In this document: positions 1 through 12,813 of the stretch, one piece after another
How positions within the stretch are numbered: position 1 is the stretch's first letter
Layout: the number at the start of each line of letters is the position of its first letter
From: Taiwanofungus camphoratus
Lineage: Eukaryota > Basidiomycota > Agaricomycetes > Polyporales > Taiwanofungaceae
DNA: 64,000 bases
NCBI GenBank assembly: GCA_003999685.1
Contig: CP021222.1
Location: forward strand, 558,001 to 622,000
Direction: 5' to 3'
Translations under genes and position numbers: made by a program
The notes under the pieces: generated by a model
Told to the model about the DNA's origin: nothing
Seen by the model: only the letters and a program-made list of their open reading frames with translations
The model's database searches: none

Positions 1-910
1 TCAACGCTGGGTGTGGCTTTGGGGCGCATGCCGAATATAACGAGGCTTGGAATCTTCCTTTATGTACTTCGAACGCACACTGGTGTCGATGTGAGAAGAA
101 AATGTCCAAACTGAGTCGACGTGACGATTGTCAGATCTCAATAGCAGCAGCTGCAGAGAATCGCCTACAGCATCTGTTTGTTGTCGCAGAAAGCATCCGT
201 ATCTTCCCACCAATTCAGTGTGCTGGTTGATGTGCCTATTTCAGTGGCAGACGCACCACTCGACGACTGAGAGCTCATGATGTTGCCTCCCGATCCATCC
301 ATCGACGGTGATACATTAAGAAACCTGCTCGACCATCCAACATCACTAGGAACACCCTCAGACAGTGAAGGTGCGAACTGCGAGGGTTCCACAGTAGAAG
401 ATACATGAGAATGGGAAAAACTCTGGTTCCACTCGTTGACTGGCAAAGAATACGTATCAAATGCGATAATGTCTAGTTGCCGCGATTCTGGAGATACTAT
501 CAGGGCAAGCGGCCAAAGGTTAGCAAAGCCAGCCTGAAAATGGTAAGGAGAGCTTACGAGAATGGTTCACTGCACTTCCAAGGATGGGTACTGTGCTCGG
601 CGTGGCAGATGGACCGGCCAGTTGTTCTGCCTGCTCAGATTCGAGCTCTCGGAGTCGCGCCTCTAATTTGAAAACCTTCTGTTGTAACAGTTCTGTACGG
701 CTGATGTGTTTCTTCTCATAGTATTGGCATTCGGAGGACCTGTTTGATTTCAGGCATTGTGTACAAACGGGACGGGCACCGTCACATTTCTAAAAGGGGT
801 GGCTGTCAAGAACGTGGCAAAGATAGACCAATTGAAATTTGTATCACCATTTTCCTCTTGCGACAGCAGAGACAAGCCATCCCACGCTGCAGAGGCGTTG
901 TTGTTTTCAT
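1..910 (-). CDS. Zn(II)2Cys6 transcription factor (5' part, runs off the left edge)
   Basis: This is a fungal binuclear zinc cluster regulator, expected to bind DNA in the nucleus. The first exon (848-910) begins MKTTTPLQRG and carries the first half of the cluster (ACLCCRKRKM). After a 58 nt intron (790-847) comes KCDGARPVCTQC and then SSECQYYEKK, giving the six-cysteine pattern. A leucine-rich linker follows (VFKLEARLRELE), the usual dimerisation coiled coil. Further introns fit at 497-557 and 111-168. The last visible exon (LLDIFFSHRHQ) resembles the start of the fungal-specific middle homology region. A different in-frame ATG would give a protein lacking the cluster, so the start at 910 was chosen because it joins cleanly to it. 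The C-terminal part lies outside the window. The family is clear; the target genes cannot be told. Confidence 0.85.
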
Positions 911-1811
911 CTTGATCGCTGAAAGGTGTAGACATCCAAATGGGAGGGGGGAGAGTTGGAGGCCGTTTGAAGACTGGCGTTAGAAGTATACTTCTGAAAT
1001 CACAGACAGGCGCTCTTGAATGCCGTAAAAAGACTGGATTTACGAGCCGCTACAAGCACGGTGCTGATGATCAACAGATGATTAGGATTTCCTGTATGGC
1101 TTACCAAACAGGAGATAACGTTTCAAAGATAGTGGAAGACTGTCCCTTATCGAGACTGAGTGGCCCACCTTAAATAACCCATCTAGTCTGTCCGTAGGGT
1201 CAGAACGTGATCGAGATGGTAAACATACACAGTTATGTACAATTCTCGGGAAGGACACAGCACTAGCTGATCCGAACCCAAGTTGGAAACACTGTTGAAG
1301 CATATGTCAAGCCGGCTTAGCGCTGAGTATCGCGATGATCGCGGATAGTTCGTTCAACCTTCTAGGCGGCACATGAGGTTTCTGCAATCGTCCGGTGATA
1401 TACCCACGAACAAACGGCAATTGAAGAGAAATATACGACAGTATTTCGAGACCTGAGAGCTTGTTAACAAATAGGATCAAGTATCATGCACAATGCTCAT
1501 GAATATCACGAAGCACAGTCGCGTCGTGTGGTCCTGTGCATATGAATGAAAACTTCCCGAAATACTGCTGAAATCCGAAGCCGACTCCTTCGGCTCCCAA
1601 CCCGGTAGTACAAAGCTTGCTTGACCACGCAATGTTTAATTCCGAGTCCGACATCGGCTGGCATAGTACGCCGCTTACAGGCCGGGGCTTTGCACTTACC
1701 TATGTACATACTTGAATGCGGCCCGTAGTCTCACTCTCATTTCGAATGTGAACGGCCTCTACCATCACGAAAGCAATGCGCAAATGTCTAGATAGATCTA
1801 TGTGATTAGGA
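911..1811. other. Intergenic, promoter side of the zinc-cluster gene and 3' side of adenylate kinase
   Basis: Only short reading frames without recognisable motifs are present. I see no RNA gene or repeat here. It lies upstream of the zinc-cluster gene and downstream of the adenylate kinase stop codon, so it should hold a promoter and a 3' UTR. Confidence 0.5.
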
Positions 1812-2845
<1,034 letters not shown>

Positions 2846-3499
2846 GTCGAAAGGAAAGACGAAAGCAAAGAGCGGCAGTACCAGGACAAAACCGGGGCAG
2901 GTCCAACGACTGTCACGGTGGATGTGGATCGGTGCACGCTTGGGACCGGTGTAGAATTCGGCAAGTCACGCGGATTTTGAACGGAGATTTAGTCATTATT
3001 TCACTTTCTCACCACTGACCGTCGTGACCAAGGACACACTGGGAGGTTTATTCCAGCTTGGGTCCCAATCAGAAACACCGGCATTCCGTACCTGTATACA
3101 TGGTGGGCTACAATACCAGCTATACACGGAGCACTACGATGTGGATGAATTGAAAAACAGAAGTCATCGCGAGATGCGCGGGCCTCAAGCCTCAAGCCCC
3201 GTGGGGTATTGGTTGCGAACGAACATGCGCCCCAAATTGAATGAGGACTGATATACGATCATATCAACAACTGCGATTTCAGACGAATTGACAATCGCTG
3301 AGTTGTATAAGTATGCCGGCATCGACACTTCAGGTGACAAATTCAGCTGTTCTAGACGAAGATCACGATGCTGAAAACCTCCGTTCGAATCGAAGTACTA
3401 TCCTTCTCGAATTTGATATCCTCGTACTTATCTTGGCGCGGACGCGCGCAACAATGTGAAGAAAATGATAATTGATCAATCAGATGATACATACTTACT
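2846..3499. other. Intergenic between WBP1 and adenylate kinase
   Basis: The stretch holds the 3' end of WBP1 and the ADK1 promoter region. Reading frames here are short and lack motifs. I see no TATA box of good match and no repeat. Confidence 0.5.
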
Positions 3500-5815
3500 C
3501 TACTCAGACTTTGTATTTTTGACCTTCTTGGACTCCTGACTGTCTCCCGCGAGCCACAACGCAGAGAAAAACAGGAAGCCAAGGCTGGTGCTGATTGCGC
3601 CGGCATAATATGGCCATGCGGGGCTGAGGAACCGAGGGTACTCATCATGACGCGGGGGGACAACGGGCACGATCGTCGTACTATGCAGATGGGTCCATCT
3701 GTCGAGGTTATCATCAGCCAAGCGACGACGGTGGACGCTGAATGTAAGTTACCCTTTACGCTTGTAATCAATGACAAATTTGAACACGCCATGCCTATCT
3801 GGTACACGAAAAGTGACCGAGTATTTCCCTGGCTCACCAGCGACAGGCAGGAGTGCCGTGCGGATATGTGGGTCGAGCATAGTAAATTCCAGCTGCATGT
3901 CCTGAATGCTGGAGTAAGGCTCCCATGTGGACGTTTCCGGGTTGTATTTTGAGATGTGCGCAGTAAAGGTCTGTCGTAGGCGGTACACAGTGAGTAGCCA
4001 CAGGAATCCAGCGTGTAACTTGACATACGACATGATCATTCGTTGTATACGTGTCACGCGGGTGTGTCTCATTCACGCGGTGATGCATGACGCTATCAAT
4101 TCTGAGCACGGACGACTCTTGAAATGTCCAAGTCGCCACATCCGCCGCAAACTGCGCGTTGCCGGACTTAATTCCTCTGCAGAAAGCGTCAATATGTTAT
4201 GTAGGCTTGGAACTAATTGGCGACATACTTCGCAATTTCCTTATTGGCGAAGTCATCGCTGAATAGCTCAATCCCTCCGACCCAAGTTACACGAGCACCT
4301 CCCAGCGCCTGGAACCCGGCGACGAGGCCCAACGAGCTGCCAGCCCATAGCCCTTCACCGCCTTTTTCCGCAGAATCAAAAATGGCGTCTGCACCCGAGT
4401 CGCGGTCAGAGTCGGCTGCGAAGCTTTCAGGTGGGGCATTCAGTATCGGGACAAGAAGGGGGTTACTCCCATAAGCGAAGGGGACGCCAGAGAACCAGAC
4501 GGGCGGTAAATTGGATGTGAGGACTGGATGTGAAGACGGGACGCTGACAGGGATCACCGTAGCTGGTGTGTCCCTCTCCGGAAAGTGAGATACAAGTGGT
4601 GTACCTGGCGGAGGGAGAATAAGGGAGAACTCGGCCGCAAGCGATGTCAGAGGTGTCTGTTTCGGTGATAGGGCAAGGAGAAGATTTGTGTTTTGAGAAA
4701 GCAATGAGACCAGGGACTGAGGCGTCAGATCCTGTGAATAGCCTGGAAGGACGTCTTGTCAACGAGCCAATTCAAACACGGGTAGACTGATGCCCCAGCG
4801 ATCGATGCATTAGCAATATTCATCAGACTATATGCATCGAAAGATATGGTAGAAAAGAGAGGCGAGGATACTCGATAATCTTGATGTACATAGGACCGAA
4901 GTAACAACTATTCAGCGACTGTCGATGAAACAAAGGGACCACAAAGGGTTATGTTATACCCCTCCCTCTGAACAGGCTGCCTATCACGAAACAAGGTGGG
5001 TTCCAAACCGTTCTCGGATACAATTGTTCAGCATCGTGAGGTGCTACTCGCTGCAGGCGAATTCAAGTCAGAATTGCGGCCAGGGTCATCGCTTAGGGAC
5101 AGCATGTTGGGTTAAGCAAACCTAAGCAATGACCCGCTGGCTCGCAAAACTAGTAAAGGTCGTCTCTGCCATGTAATTTCGGATCATGTGAGACAGACTC
5201 GACACAAAGCCCTCCTGATTTCAATAGTAACAGGTCGAGTAGCGGTCCAACTAGAGCTCGCCAAGTCGCACGACCAGTACGAGTGGACGCAGAGAGTAGC
5301 ATCCCGCTGCAAAAAGCTGAAACGTGTTGTGGACGCAATGGGCAACGATCCCACATGGTTGTGACTGTCGGAAAAACCCTACAAATGGTTACATGAACAA
5401 CCATACAACCATCCTCTAGGTCGTTCGCAGGCCATGCGAGCTATGCGATCTTTCCAAATATCTCTAGGCGAAGGGTACACACGTAACTCCCGCAATACGA
5501 AACAGGCTACTCACTCTTGGACTCTGGTGCGAAGAGGATGACATGGGAGAATTGCGGCTGATCATCTGTTACAACTGGAGGCCGTACGTCTTTCGGCGCA
5601 CGGAACGTAAGGTCATAGCCTTTCTCTGCGTACAGGTCTTGAGAATCTGGCATGGATTCGAGTATGTGAAACCGACCTTCAAGCCCGTTGAAGAATATCG
5701 AGAAGTTATCCCTTTTGAGGCTCGGCTCGAGCACAACCAATACCGAATCGCCAGTACTCGACTTTGCCCAAGAAGCTATTGCAAAAAATGAGAGTATGGC
5801 CCACAGCAAAGGCAT
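3500..5815 (-). CDS. WBP1: Oligosaccharyltransferase 48 kDa subunit (WBP1/OST48)
   Basis: This is an essential non-catalytic subunit of the ER complex that moves the dolichol-linked glycan to asparagines. The ATG at 5815 starts a signal peptide (MPLLWAILSFFAIASWAKS) followed by VLVVLEPSL and FFNGLEGR. Later exons give LTPQSLVSLLSQNTNLLLAL, WVGGIELFSDDF, the WEPYSSIQDMQLEFTMLDPH block, and a C-terminal membrane helix (PYYAGAISTSLGFLFFSALW). The short cytosolic tail ends ESKKVKNTKSE, rich in lysine like the family's ER-retrieval tails. Five exons fit. The first intron, 4743-5514, is 772 nt, far longer than its neighbours; splicing across it restores PESKSYSQDLTPQS, which matches the family. An upstream in-frame GTG was not used because the ATG begins the signal peptide. 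Confidence 0.93.
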
Positions 5816-6027
5816 AGTAAAAGAGCTGAACTGGCTGCGCAGTTCGTAGGACACGGTTTGCGCTGTGTATAATGAACACGTCGACCGCGTTTAGCTGTTC
5901 CAATTATAGCGTGTCCTAAATTAGGAAATGTGGCGCTTAGCGCGTACCAGTCGATCGTGCCCACTTATTTATTTAAACTGTAAATCTTGAACATGACCTA
6001 CCTATAGCTGGTCGTTAACCTCGTGAG
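5816..6027. promoter_or_regulatory. Shared divergent promoter of WBP1 and the DUF6697 gene
   Basis: Only 212 bp separate the two start codons, so both promoters must lie in or overlap this stretch. I see no canonical TATA box. The assignment is inferred from gene arrangement. Confidence 0.45.
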
Positions 6028-7354
6028 ATGCCCACCATCTCTCTCGACGTATCTTATGCTAAGGAACTCGTTGAGTTCTGGGGCTTCAGGTATAGGGAAG
6101 TGAAAGAAGAGTTGGAGGCTCTCAAGGTATGTTTTTTCTAGGTTTCAGCTTTACAGATGTATGCTATGACGGCGCTTACACGTAGTAAGAATTCTCATTA
6201 TTTGTTAGAGCAACAAGCTCAAAAAAGTATTTTGAATGACGAGTTACAGAAATTGCAAGGTCTCATTACGTCTATGGAGAAAGAGAGCGAACGACGTCAG
6301 GCAGTAGATACCGAATTGCGCGATCTCATCGCACGTTCAGGAAGGAGTGAGGAGGTCTTCAATCGAAAAGTTGCCCTCTTGCAAAAGGAAAACGAGGATC
6401 TAATTGCGCGTCTCAGCACCATCGAGAGTGAACAATCTATGCTATCTCAACAGGTAATTAATGACGTGTCCTTTACTCGTCTGATCATAACGTACCTTGG
6501 GTCATAAGGTACAGATGTTCTATACCCAAGCAGGTGCTTTGGCAACGGAAGCGCATCACTGGAGGAGAGACAAGATAGCGCAGATGTTCCAAGATAACTC
6601 GTTTGTTGACGAGAATTTTGAATCATGTTCTTTGCTGTTCGACGACCCGAGCCTTATCCTTAGAGCTCTTCCTGCCGTGAGCCTGGTGCCTGCCTGTCTT
6701 TATATCTCATCACTAATGCTCCAGTTGTCAGCCGGCCAAGAGTTCGCGTCGGTACGACATCCTAGTGCAGACACCCACCTCACTAATACTGATAGGCTTG
6801 GCAGCATTTACTTCGTCGCACGCCCACCGAACTGTATGCCCCTTCGTGTCCCGTCAATCGCTAAGTCCGGGTATTGGTTCTATCCTACATGGATTGTGCC
6901 TGATGATGCAGTCTTTGAGTTGGTAGTTGAAGGCAAGCCGGATGAGGTACATCTGCCTCTCTATAACACCATGAGCTCGGTACGGTGACTGATATGCCTC
7001 AGTGGACATATCTAGGCAGCTACACCAGCGCACCGCTACTTGGCTATGAAATGAAGCTTTCTGAGTGGACGACACTTGATGACGAGGTATGCGATCGTAT
7101 CCTTAGGGACTCTTGTCATCCGTCTGCTCACTCACTCATCTCGTCAGACTAAGGAGGGCCATTGCTCTCGTGTTACACAGCAAATCCTTGCACAGTCGCA
7201 ATTGCCTGCATTCTCTGATAAGTTGGACGTCAAACGGCACTACGACGCGGGTGAATGGAGCGTGCCATGTTATAGCCTGCGCTGTACAAGCTTCAGCATG
7301 CTACTATATAATGCACTACATGTGGCAGCGAAGGCAGTCCAGCAAACTAACTGA
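6028..7354 (+). CDS. Coiled-coil protein with C-terminal DUF6697-like domain
   Basis: The function is unknown. Exon 1 (6028-6126) encodes MPTISLDVSYAKELVEFWGF and the beginning of a helix. The next exons continue a heptad-rich coiled coil (LQGLITSMEKESERRQ, LLQKENEDLIARLSTIESEQ). The C-terminal part reads VFELVVEG, then across an intron WTYLGSYTSAPL and LSEWTTLDDE, then HYDAGEWSVPCYSLRCTSF and LYNALHVAA. That order resembles the Agaricomycete DUF6697 domain, whose members show a W-Y-G-Y block followed by a VPC motif. About seven exons fit. The first acceptor (around 6157-6190) and the middle exons near 6680-6890 are uncertain. It is divergently paired with WBP1. The family call rests on remembered motif spacing. 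Confidence 0.6.
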
Positions 7355-7878
7355 ACCTGGGTACCCACTCAGGATTCGCCCGCGTCGTCCGGAAGGCATT
7401 CGGCACAGCATCCAGTTGCCAGTACGGACGTTGAAGGCACTAACTATGTCAGCGGCCGTGGTAAGAATGCGAGGTCGTTGTCTCGCTGGTCGTTGGCCTT
7501 GTGGACCGCAAGCTCCGTAATGTCCATCGTCTTGATGATTCTAATCTGGCAAGAACGATGTCCATTGGTATGTCAGGATGCAGGATTCCACATTCATATG
7601 TTTTCTCAGACTTGGTACTAGCTGTCGGTTATTGGTGAATTGGATGTTTTCTCTTTTTGATTATTGCTATGCCGTGGCTCGCTTTGTGTCTGTCCTTGCT
7701 GTGAAGGTACACATACTATCCCGCTTCTAATCTAGTATATCTCGCCGTATTCTTCACTACCTACTTCCCCCATCATATCAGTACTTCACGGGGCGTGGGA
7801 ATACGCGTCGAACATCCGTCATCAACGTTCAACTGCTGTCTCGGTCTGAATTTCCGACTTGAAACTGATTCTATTATA
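7355..7878. other. Intergenic between DUF6697 gene and RBR ligase gene
   Basis: Pyrimidine-rich sequence precedes the RBR start codon, as is usual for a fungal promoter. Open frames here end quickly and carry no motif. I see nothing else. Confidence 0.45.
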
Positions 7879-9823
7879 ATGTCTGACTATTCAGATGGAT
7901 ATCCCACTGACTCGTACGACTCTGATGCATCAGTAATCGATGTACGGTAGGCCATATCGTTTGCCAATCTCGACTGGCTCATAAAATCTAGGGCGACGAA
8001 TCCGATTTCGAGACGCCATTAACGAAGGGAAAGGGTAAGAAGAAGTTCCAATACACAGAATGCCAGAGCTTTTCCAGTGTACGTCTGCTGGACACAATTG
8101 ACGAGGACATCCGCAATGTTGCGAACATCGTCGGACTAGAGGTACAAGCTTCTTGTAATTTGTTCGCCTCTCCTGTCTTGACGCCCTGCAATTGACACTG
8201 CTTGCTTGCTCACCAAGTCAAGTATCGCGTCGATCCTCCTGCAGCACTTCCGATGGAACAGGGACCAGCTCATCGAGAGGTACATGGACGCGCCTGCTTC
8301 TGTTCTACGAGACGCTGGAGAGCCTGAGGACGTCATCGTGCTTCCACCTACTTCACCGAGCGCCCGCCCAAACAAACGCGCGCGCATTGAGCGGACCGAC
8401 ACAGCGTTCGTCTGTGCGATCTGTTGCGAGGAGAATCCTCACGCCATCTTCCGGCTGCGGTGCGCGCATATATTTTGTGAGCAGTGTTGGCGGACATATG
8501 TCACAGCAAAGATCAAGGAGGAGGGCCAATGCTATTTCAACTGCATGGAGGACGGCTGTAAGACCTACGTCAATGAGCCGTCCATAGCGAGACTCGTCGA
8601 CAAGGTTGTATACGAACGGTTCGCTTCTCCTCATGTATTGTGCGCCGGAATTTCTTACGCTGGCTTACAGCTATCGTGAGCTGCTGTTACAGTCATATGT
8701 CGCTGCACACCCACACCTGCGGTTTTGCCCGCACCCTTCATGTACCGAGACCGTGTCGTGCCCGAGCGGCATGGGATCCACGCTTCTCATAGAGGTACCT
8801 ACGGTAAAGTGTGGTGCGGGACACGTATTCTGTTTTGGTTGTGGCCTCGACTCGGACCACCGGCCGTTGATATGCAGATTTGTGTCCATCTGGCTCAAGG
8901 GCGCACGAGAGGACGCAGGCACAACACAGTGGATCAAGGCAAATACACGTACGTGCCCGAAATGCCAAAACAACATCGAGAAGAATGGCGGGTGCAAGTA
9001 CGTCGGTCTATTCATGATTGACTCATGCTGTAGCTCACAGTTTATGCGTGCGTTTCATAGCCGGATCCTCTGCCGGCATTGCAAGTATCAGTTCTGCTGG
9101 CTATGCATGAAAAATTGGGACGCGCATGGGTACAACGACCGAGTTTGCAGCGTTTGGAAGGAGCCTGAGCCAGATGATGCGAAAGCTGAGGCGCAGCAGA
9201 ACCTAGAGAAGTGGCTCTTTTACTTCGATCGGTTCAACAATCATGAGCTGTCTGCGCGGCTCGACCAGGAACTAGGCGAGCGCACAGAGGAGAAGATGGT
9301 AGAGGTGCAGGAGACTAGTGGGCTGTCGTGGATAGAGGTTCGAGTCAGTCCTTCTTTGTCTGGGTTCGCTCATGTCCCCCTTTTGTTATAGGCAAAATTC
9401 ATGCAAAACGCAGTTGATGAACTTACGAAATGCAGAGTCACGCTCAAATGGACGTACGCGATGGCGTACTTCCTTGTTCCAGGTAACCAGAAGCAGATTT
9501 TTGAGGATATCCAGGCGTGAGGCTTTCAGAACGTCGAGCCAGGATCCGACCTTCATTTATATGCTCGCAGGGACTTGGAGAAAGCGGTCGAAGCTTTGTC
9601 GCAGCTACTCGAGGAGCCTGTTGAGGAAGGCACGATCAAAAGCTTGCGCCAGCGAATGTTGGACAAGACGGTTAGTGCATTCGCCACTCATGATGGAGTG
9701 TTCATTGTTCATTATCTGATTGGAACCTAGGTATATGTAAAAAGTAGGCACGAAATTGTGCTGCAGGACACGGCCGAGGGTCTCGCAGTGGGAAGATGGG
9801 AGTGGAATGTGCCCTTCGAGTAA
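7879..9823 (+). CDS. Ariadne-family RBR E3 ubiquitin ligase
   Basis: RBR ligases take ubiquitin from an E2 onto a cysteine in RING2 and pass it to the substrate. The first exon is acidic (MSDYSDGYPTDSYDSDAS), as in Ariadne proteins. RING1 follows (CAICCEENPHAIFRLRCAHI, then FCEQCW), then the IBR domain (RFCPHPSC, CGAGHVFCFGCG) and RING2 (RTCPKCQNNIEKNGGC). A short intron there restores NGGCNRILCRHCKYQFCWLC, whose NGGC cysteine is the expected catalytic residue. The C-terminal third (KWLFYFDRFNNHELSARLDQ, WTYAMAYFLVPGNQ, EALSQLLEEPVEE) matches the autoinhibitory Ariadne domain. The gene ends VGRWEWNVPFE at 9823. In animals the human homologue ARIH1 is activated by neddylated cullin-RING ligases. 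Confidence 0.93.
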
Positions 9824-10091
9824 TTGGTGGTGGTGATTGTTTATTTACAAGTTTGACAAAGTCGGTTTCTTTGTGATGTAAGCGAGCAGTATGTTATAAA
9901 TTACGACATACTGCTCACTTATGTCATGAAGAAATCGACTTTGTGTCACCTTCCGTTTATCTATGGTCCATTCTGAGTAGGGATATGTATAATGCAAGGA
10001 AGGATTACGGATACATTATGATTGCGGGTCAGAATTATTATGAGTATGGTAACCCTTCTATCTTATATTCGTGTGACATAGGACTAGGAAT
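9824..10091. other. Convergent 3' ends of RBR ligase and COX17
   Basis: The two genes face each other over 268 bp of AT-rich sequence. It probably contains both polyadenylation regions. No gene is visible. Confidence 0.5.
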
Positions 10092-10495
10092 CTACACCTT
10101 GAATCCATATCCTCGCATGCACGCAATATGTTGCTGCACCAGTACCTTGCACTTTTCGTCCGCTTCTGAAGAGTCATTCCGCAGAAAACAGTCGTCCCGC
10201 GCGGACTTTGTCTGCGGGCAAGCACAGCACCTATAGTTTCAGGAGAAACGCATAGATACGCAAACGGGCTGTTAGTGGTACGTACGTCACAATTCATGAC
10301 TGAAGACATACGGTCTAAGACCCTCAGGATTGAGAGGGTTCTGTTTGGGATCCGTCGGGTCATATTTGGTCGCAGCGGGCGCCGCAGAGGGTGCTGACGA
10401 ACCCCACCAAGAAGTTATCTGTGTTGGAACAGCCAGCAGGTTCAGATAGAGCTGAAAATCTGTTTCAGAAGATTGAAACATACGCTTTCAAACAT
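10092..10495 (-). CDS. COX17: Cytochrome c oxidase copper chaperone COX17
   Basis: The small protein carries copper in the mitochondrial intermembrane space to SCO1 and COX11 for cytochrome oxidase assembly. Three exons fit: MFES, then ITSWWGSSAPSAAP through NPLNPEGLRP, then CCACPQTKSARDDC and KCKVLVQQHIACMRGYGFKV. The copper-binding CCxC motif is formed exactly across the second intron. The last cysteine pair has CX9C spacing; the preceding pair is spaced by 12, as is roughly seen in other fungi. The start at 10495 is preferred because a normal 68 nt intron then joins to the ITSWWGSS exon; an ATG inside that intron at 10481 would also stay open but adds an atypical N terminus. The gene lies convergent with the RBR ligase. 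Confidence 0.92.
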
Positions 10496-11476
10496 GCGAG
10501 CGAGAGGTGATGTGCCAGTGTAAAACTGGAAATGCAGCAGTCCTTCGGATGACAAACCAGCCTCGGCCAGCAGTACAGACCGACCGAGACTGGATTTAGG
10601 GTTAGGGTTGAATGTTACTTACCCGGCGTCTCAGATCTCATGTTTGAAGAACCCGTAGTTCGGATGGTAGGCATAATTATAAGAACTCGTCATGGAACCA
10701 TTACCTGCTTGGTTCTGGCCTGGTCCTGAATCATTCATGACCCGGTATGGACAAGCAACTGCGGTGGTTTGACAGGGCGAAGAAATAGGACATGGTGGTA
10801 TATTTTGATATTCACTATTCAGTGTGCATTTAAGTATACAAACATACAAAAGCTACTCTGTACACTTGGAGGCTAACTGGTTGGCGTATCTTCTTTCATA
10901 GTAAAGGAGCTCGGTCCTTCCTCTTACGGACATCCTCCATTACGGGGTATTACGGCGCAGCATCTGTGCACGGGCACGAGCAAACTACTAGTGCCAACGT
11001 ATACACACTATCGAGTAAATGACGTGACTTTGAACCGGTACATCATCATATGTGCGGCATGCACTTGCAGGCTCCATGCATTCAGGATAGACGCTAGCCG
11101 TCTCAGCTGTGGCGTGCTACTCTTCTAGTAATCAACGTCCTGGCTGGATTTGTGTCGCCATAGGTTATGCTCTCGGGGCACACCGCTGCAGTATACAACA
11201 CGTGAAATGTTTATGAAGGATGTCTAGTCGTAATTGTAATTGAATGGAGGTCTACGAGGCTCTGAGCTTGGAACAACGTGAAGTTTACCGAATGTAGAAA
11301 TATTCTCACAGAGCGTCAGAATGCAGACTGCTGTCAGTGCGCTCTGGCTCCACAACGCCATTGCTCACATCTCTGCTAGTGTCAGGTTCTCCTCGACGAC
11401 TTGTACAACAGCTGCATATTATCTGTATTCTATATTACGACTCACGAAATTATACGATTTTATATCGTCCAAGTCC
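10496..11476. other. Intergenic with a possible 35-codon reading frame
   Basis: It is the upstream region of both COX17 (minus) and the membrane-protein gene (plus). On the minus strand 10631-10738 encodes 35 residues beginning MNDSGPGQNQAG and ending PNYGFFKHEI, tyrosine- and asparagine-rich, without recognised homology. The frame stays open further upstream, so it may be chance. A two-unit TTAGGG run sits close to COX17. Confidence 0.35.
10596..10609 (+). repeat. Two-unit TTAGGG telomere-like motif upstream of COX17
   Basis: The bases read TTAGGGTTAGGGTT, about 100 bp before the COX17 start codon. TTAGGG is the telomere repeat of most fungi, and internal copies can bind TRF/Tbf1-type factors at promoters. 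Two units may equally be chance. Confidence 0.5.
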
Positions 11477-12350
11477 ATGCCTCCAAGCGTAATATACGGT
11501 CGAGTCGATTCGACTGCCGACTTAGCATCCCATATTCCTTCGCTCGCACGAGATGATGTTACATCTGGTGCTGTTCCAACTCAAATAGTAAGTGTTTGCG
11601 ATTCCCTGCGTAAAATGAGGGTCATGGAGCTCAGATCAAATTAACTTGCTCTTTCCTTTCATACGTTAGAGTGGGCACTCTGAGTCGGGTATTCCGAAGA
11701 TAGGAGGTTCATCTGCAGGGTTCATAGTTCTCGTCGTTGCGCTCGCCACCATCTTCCTCGTTTCTTGTATCGGTGTCTTTATTCTGCTGCGCAATCACCA
11801 ACCCACGCCATATGAGCGCAGACTACGACAGGCGCGACGAGCACGCGAGTACGACTCAAGTTCATACAAACAACCTGCTGGCCTACCTAGTTTGCGTGGC
11901 AAGTTTTCTAGGCTGTTTGGGAGGAAGACAGGCGAGGGGTGGGTGCGAGCGGGCGATGGTGACGATGAATGGGATGCTGCAGATGAGCGCCCCGCTTTCA
12001 GAGTAGAGAAAGGCTTCCGGGAATCGGACGAAGCATCCCTAGCTGCGTATTCTGCAATCGGAGGGCTGCCGAAGGGTGTGTCACGCATGAGCACCGAGTC
12101 TGTTGAACTCTCCGCACCGTCCGCATCGCCTCCCAAGAACACTCCGTCTGTCTCGATACCGACTTCGTCATATATCGATCCCTTCACTTCTTCTCCGACT
12201 TCTACGGGGCAAGGTAATGCGCTTCACGACGAACAAACAAGAGATGCTGGGCGATTTTCTGTCCAGTCAAGTAGCTCAGGGCTAGGAAGCGTTCGTTCTA
12301 TGCGCAAATTCGAGAGTGGCACGAAGTTCAAGGAGGGCCTGGACTTCTAA
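11477..12350 (+). CDS. Single-pass membrane protein, Agaricomycete type, unknown role
   Basis: Exon 1 encodes MPPSVIYGRVDSTADLASHI and ends PTQI; a phase-0 intron of about 80 nt leads to SGHSESGIPKIGGSSAG. One strong hydrophobic segment follows (FIVLVVALATIFLVSCIGVF, then ILL) and after it a basic juxtamembrane stretch (YERRLRQARRAREYD). The remaining cytosolic or lumenal part is polar and serine-rich, with GEGWVRAGDGDDEWDAADE and a tail FKEGLDF. There is no N-terminal signal peptide, so a type III or tail-oriented topology is likely. It resembles conserved but unnamed proteins of mushroom-forming fungi; no enzymatic motif is seen. Total length is about 265 residues. Confidence 0.75.
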
Positions 12351-12813
12351 TCTTTGGGCCTGCCCGAGAACGATTGACAGAACTACCGGGAGTTGTAGGA
12401 AGGATCGTCAGACTGGCTCTGAGCGTTCCGTCGGGCGTTGTGTTTCTTGGACTTTGTTCAGCTCCCAGTGCTCCTTTCTTATTTGCTAACGGACTCGCTG
12501 TTGTACTTGTAGTGGTGTAATATTACTACTGTGTTACTATTAGCCGGTTCCCTTGCACCAACTCTTTCGCACCGTCAGGGTTGCAGGTATTTAAGTACCT
12601 CCATACTTCATTGTGGCAGCTTTGTCGGGTACTGTTTCCTCCCTCTTTCTGCCTTCTCGTCTCCCATTGGTACTAGCGCTTGTTGTTGGGGGAGGGTACT
12701 TCAATCGCAACCTGCCCTCATGCCTGTGAACTGTATAGGATGCCAGTATCTGTGTTCTTCGGCGACCGAAGTTTTTGCATGATATCCGACTTTGGAAGTT
12801 AATGAAGTGTTTC
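12351..12813. other. Intergenic 3' of the membrane-protein gene
   Basis: No motif-bearing frame is present. The sequence is T-rich and should include the 3' UTR of the upstream gene and the decayed flank of the retroelement scrap. Confidence 0.45.
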
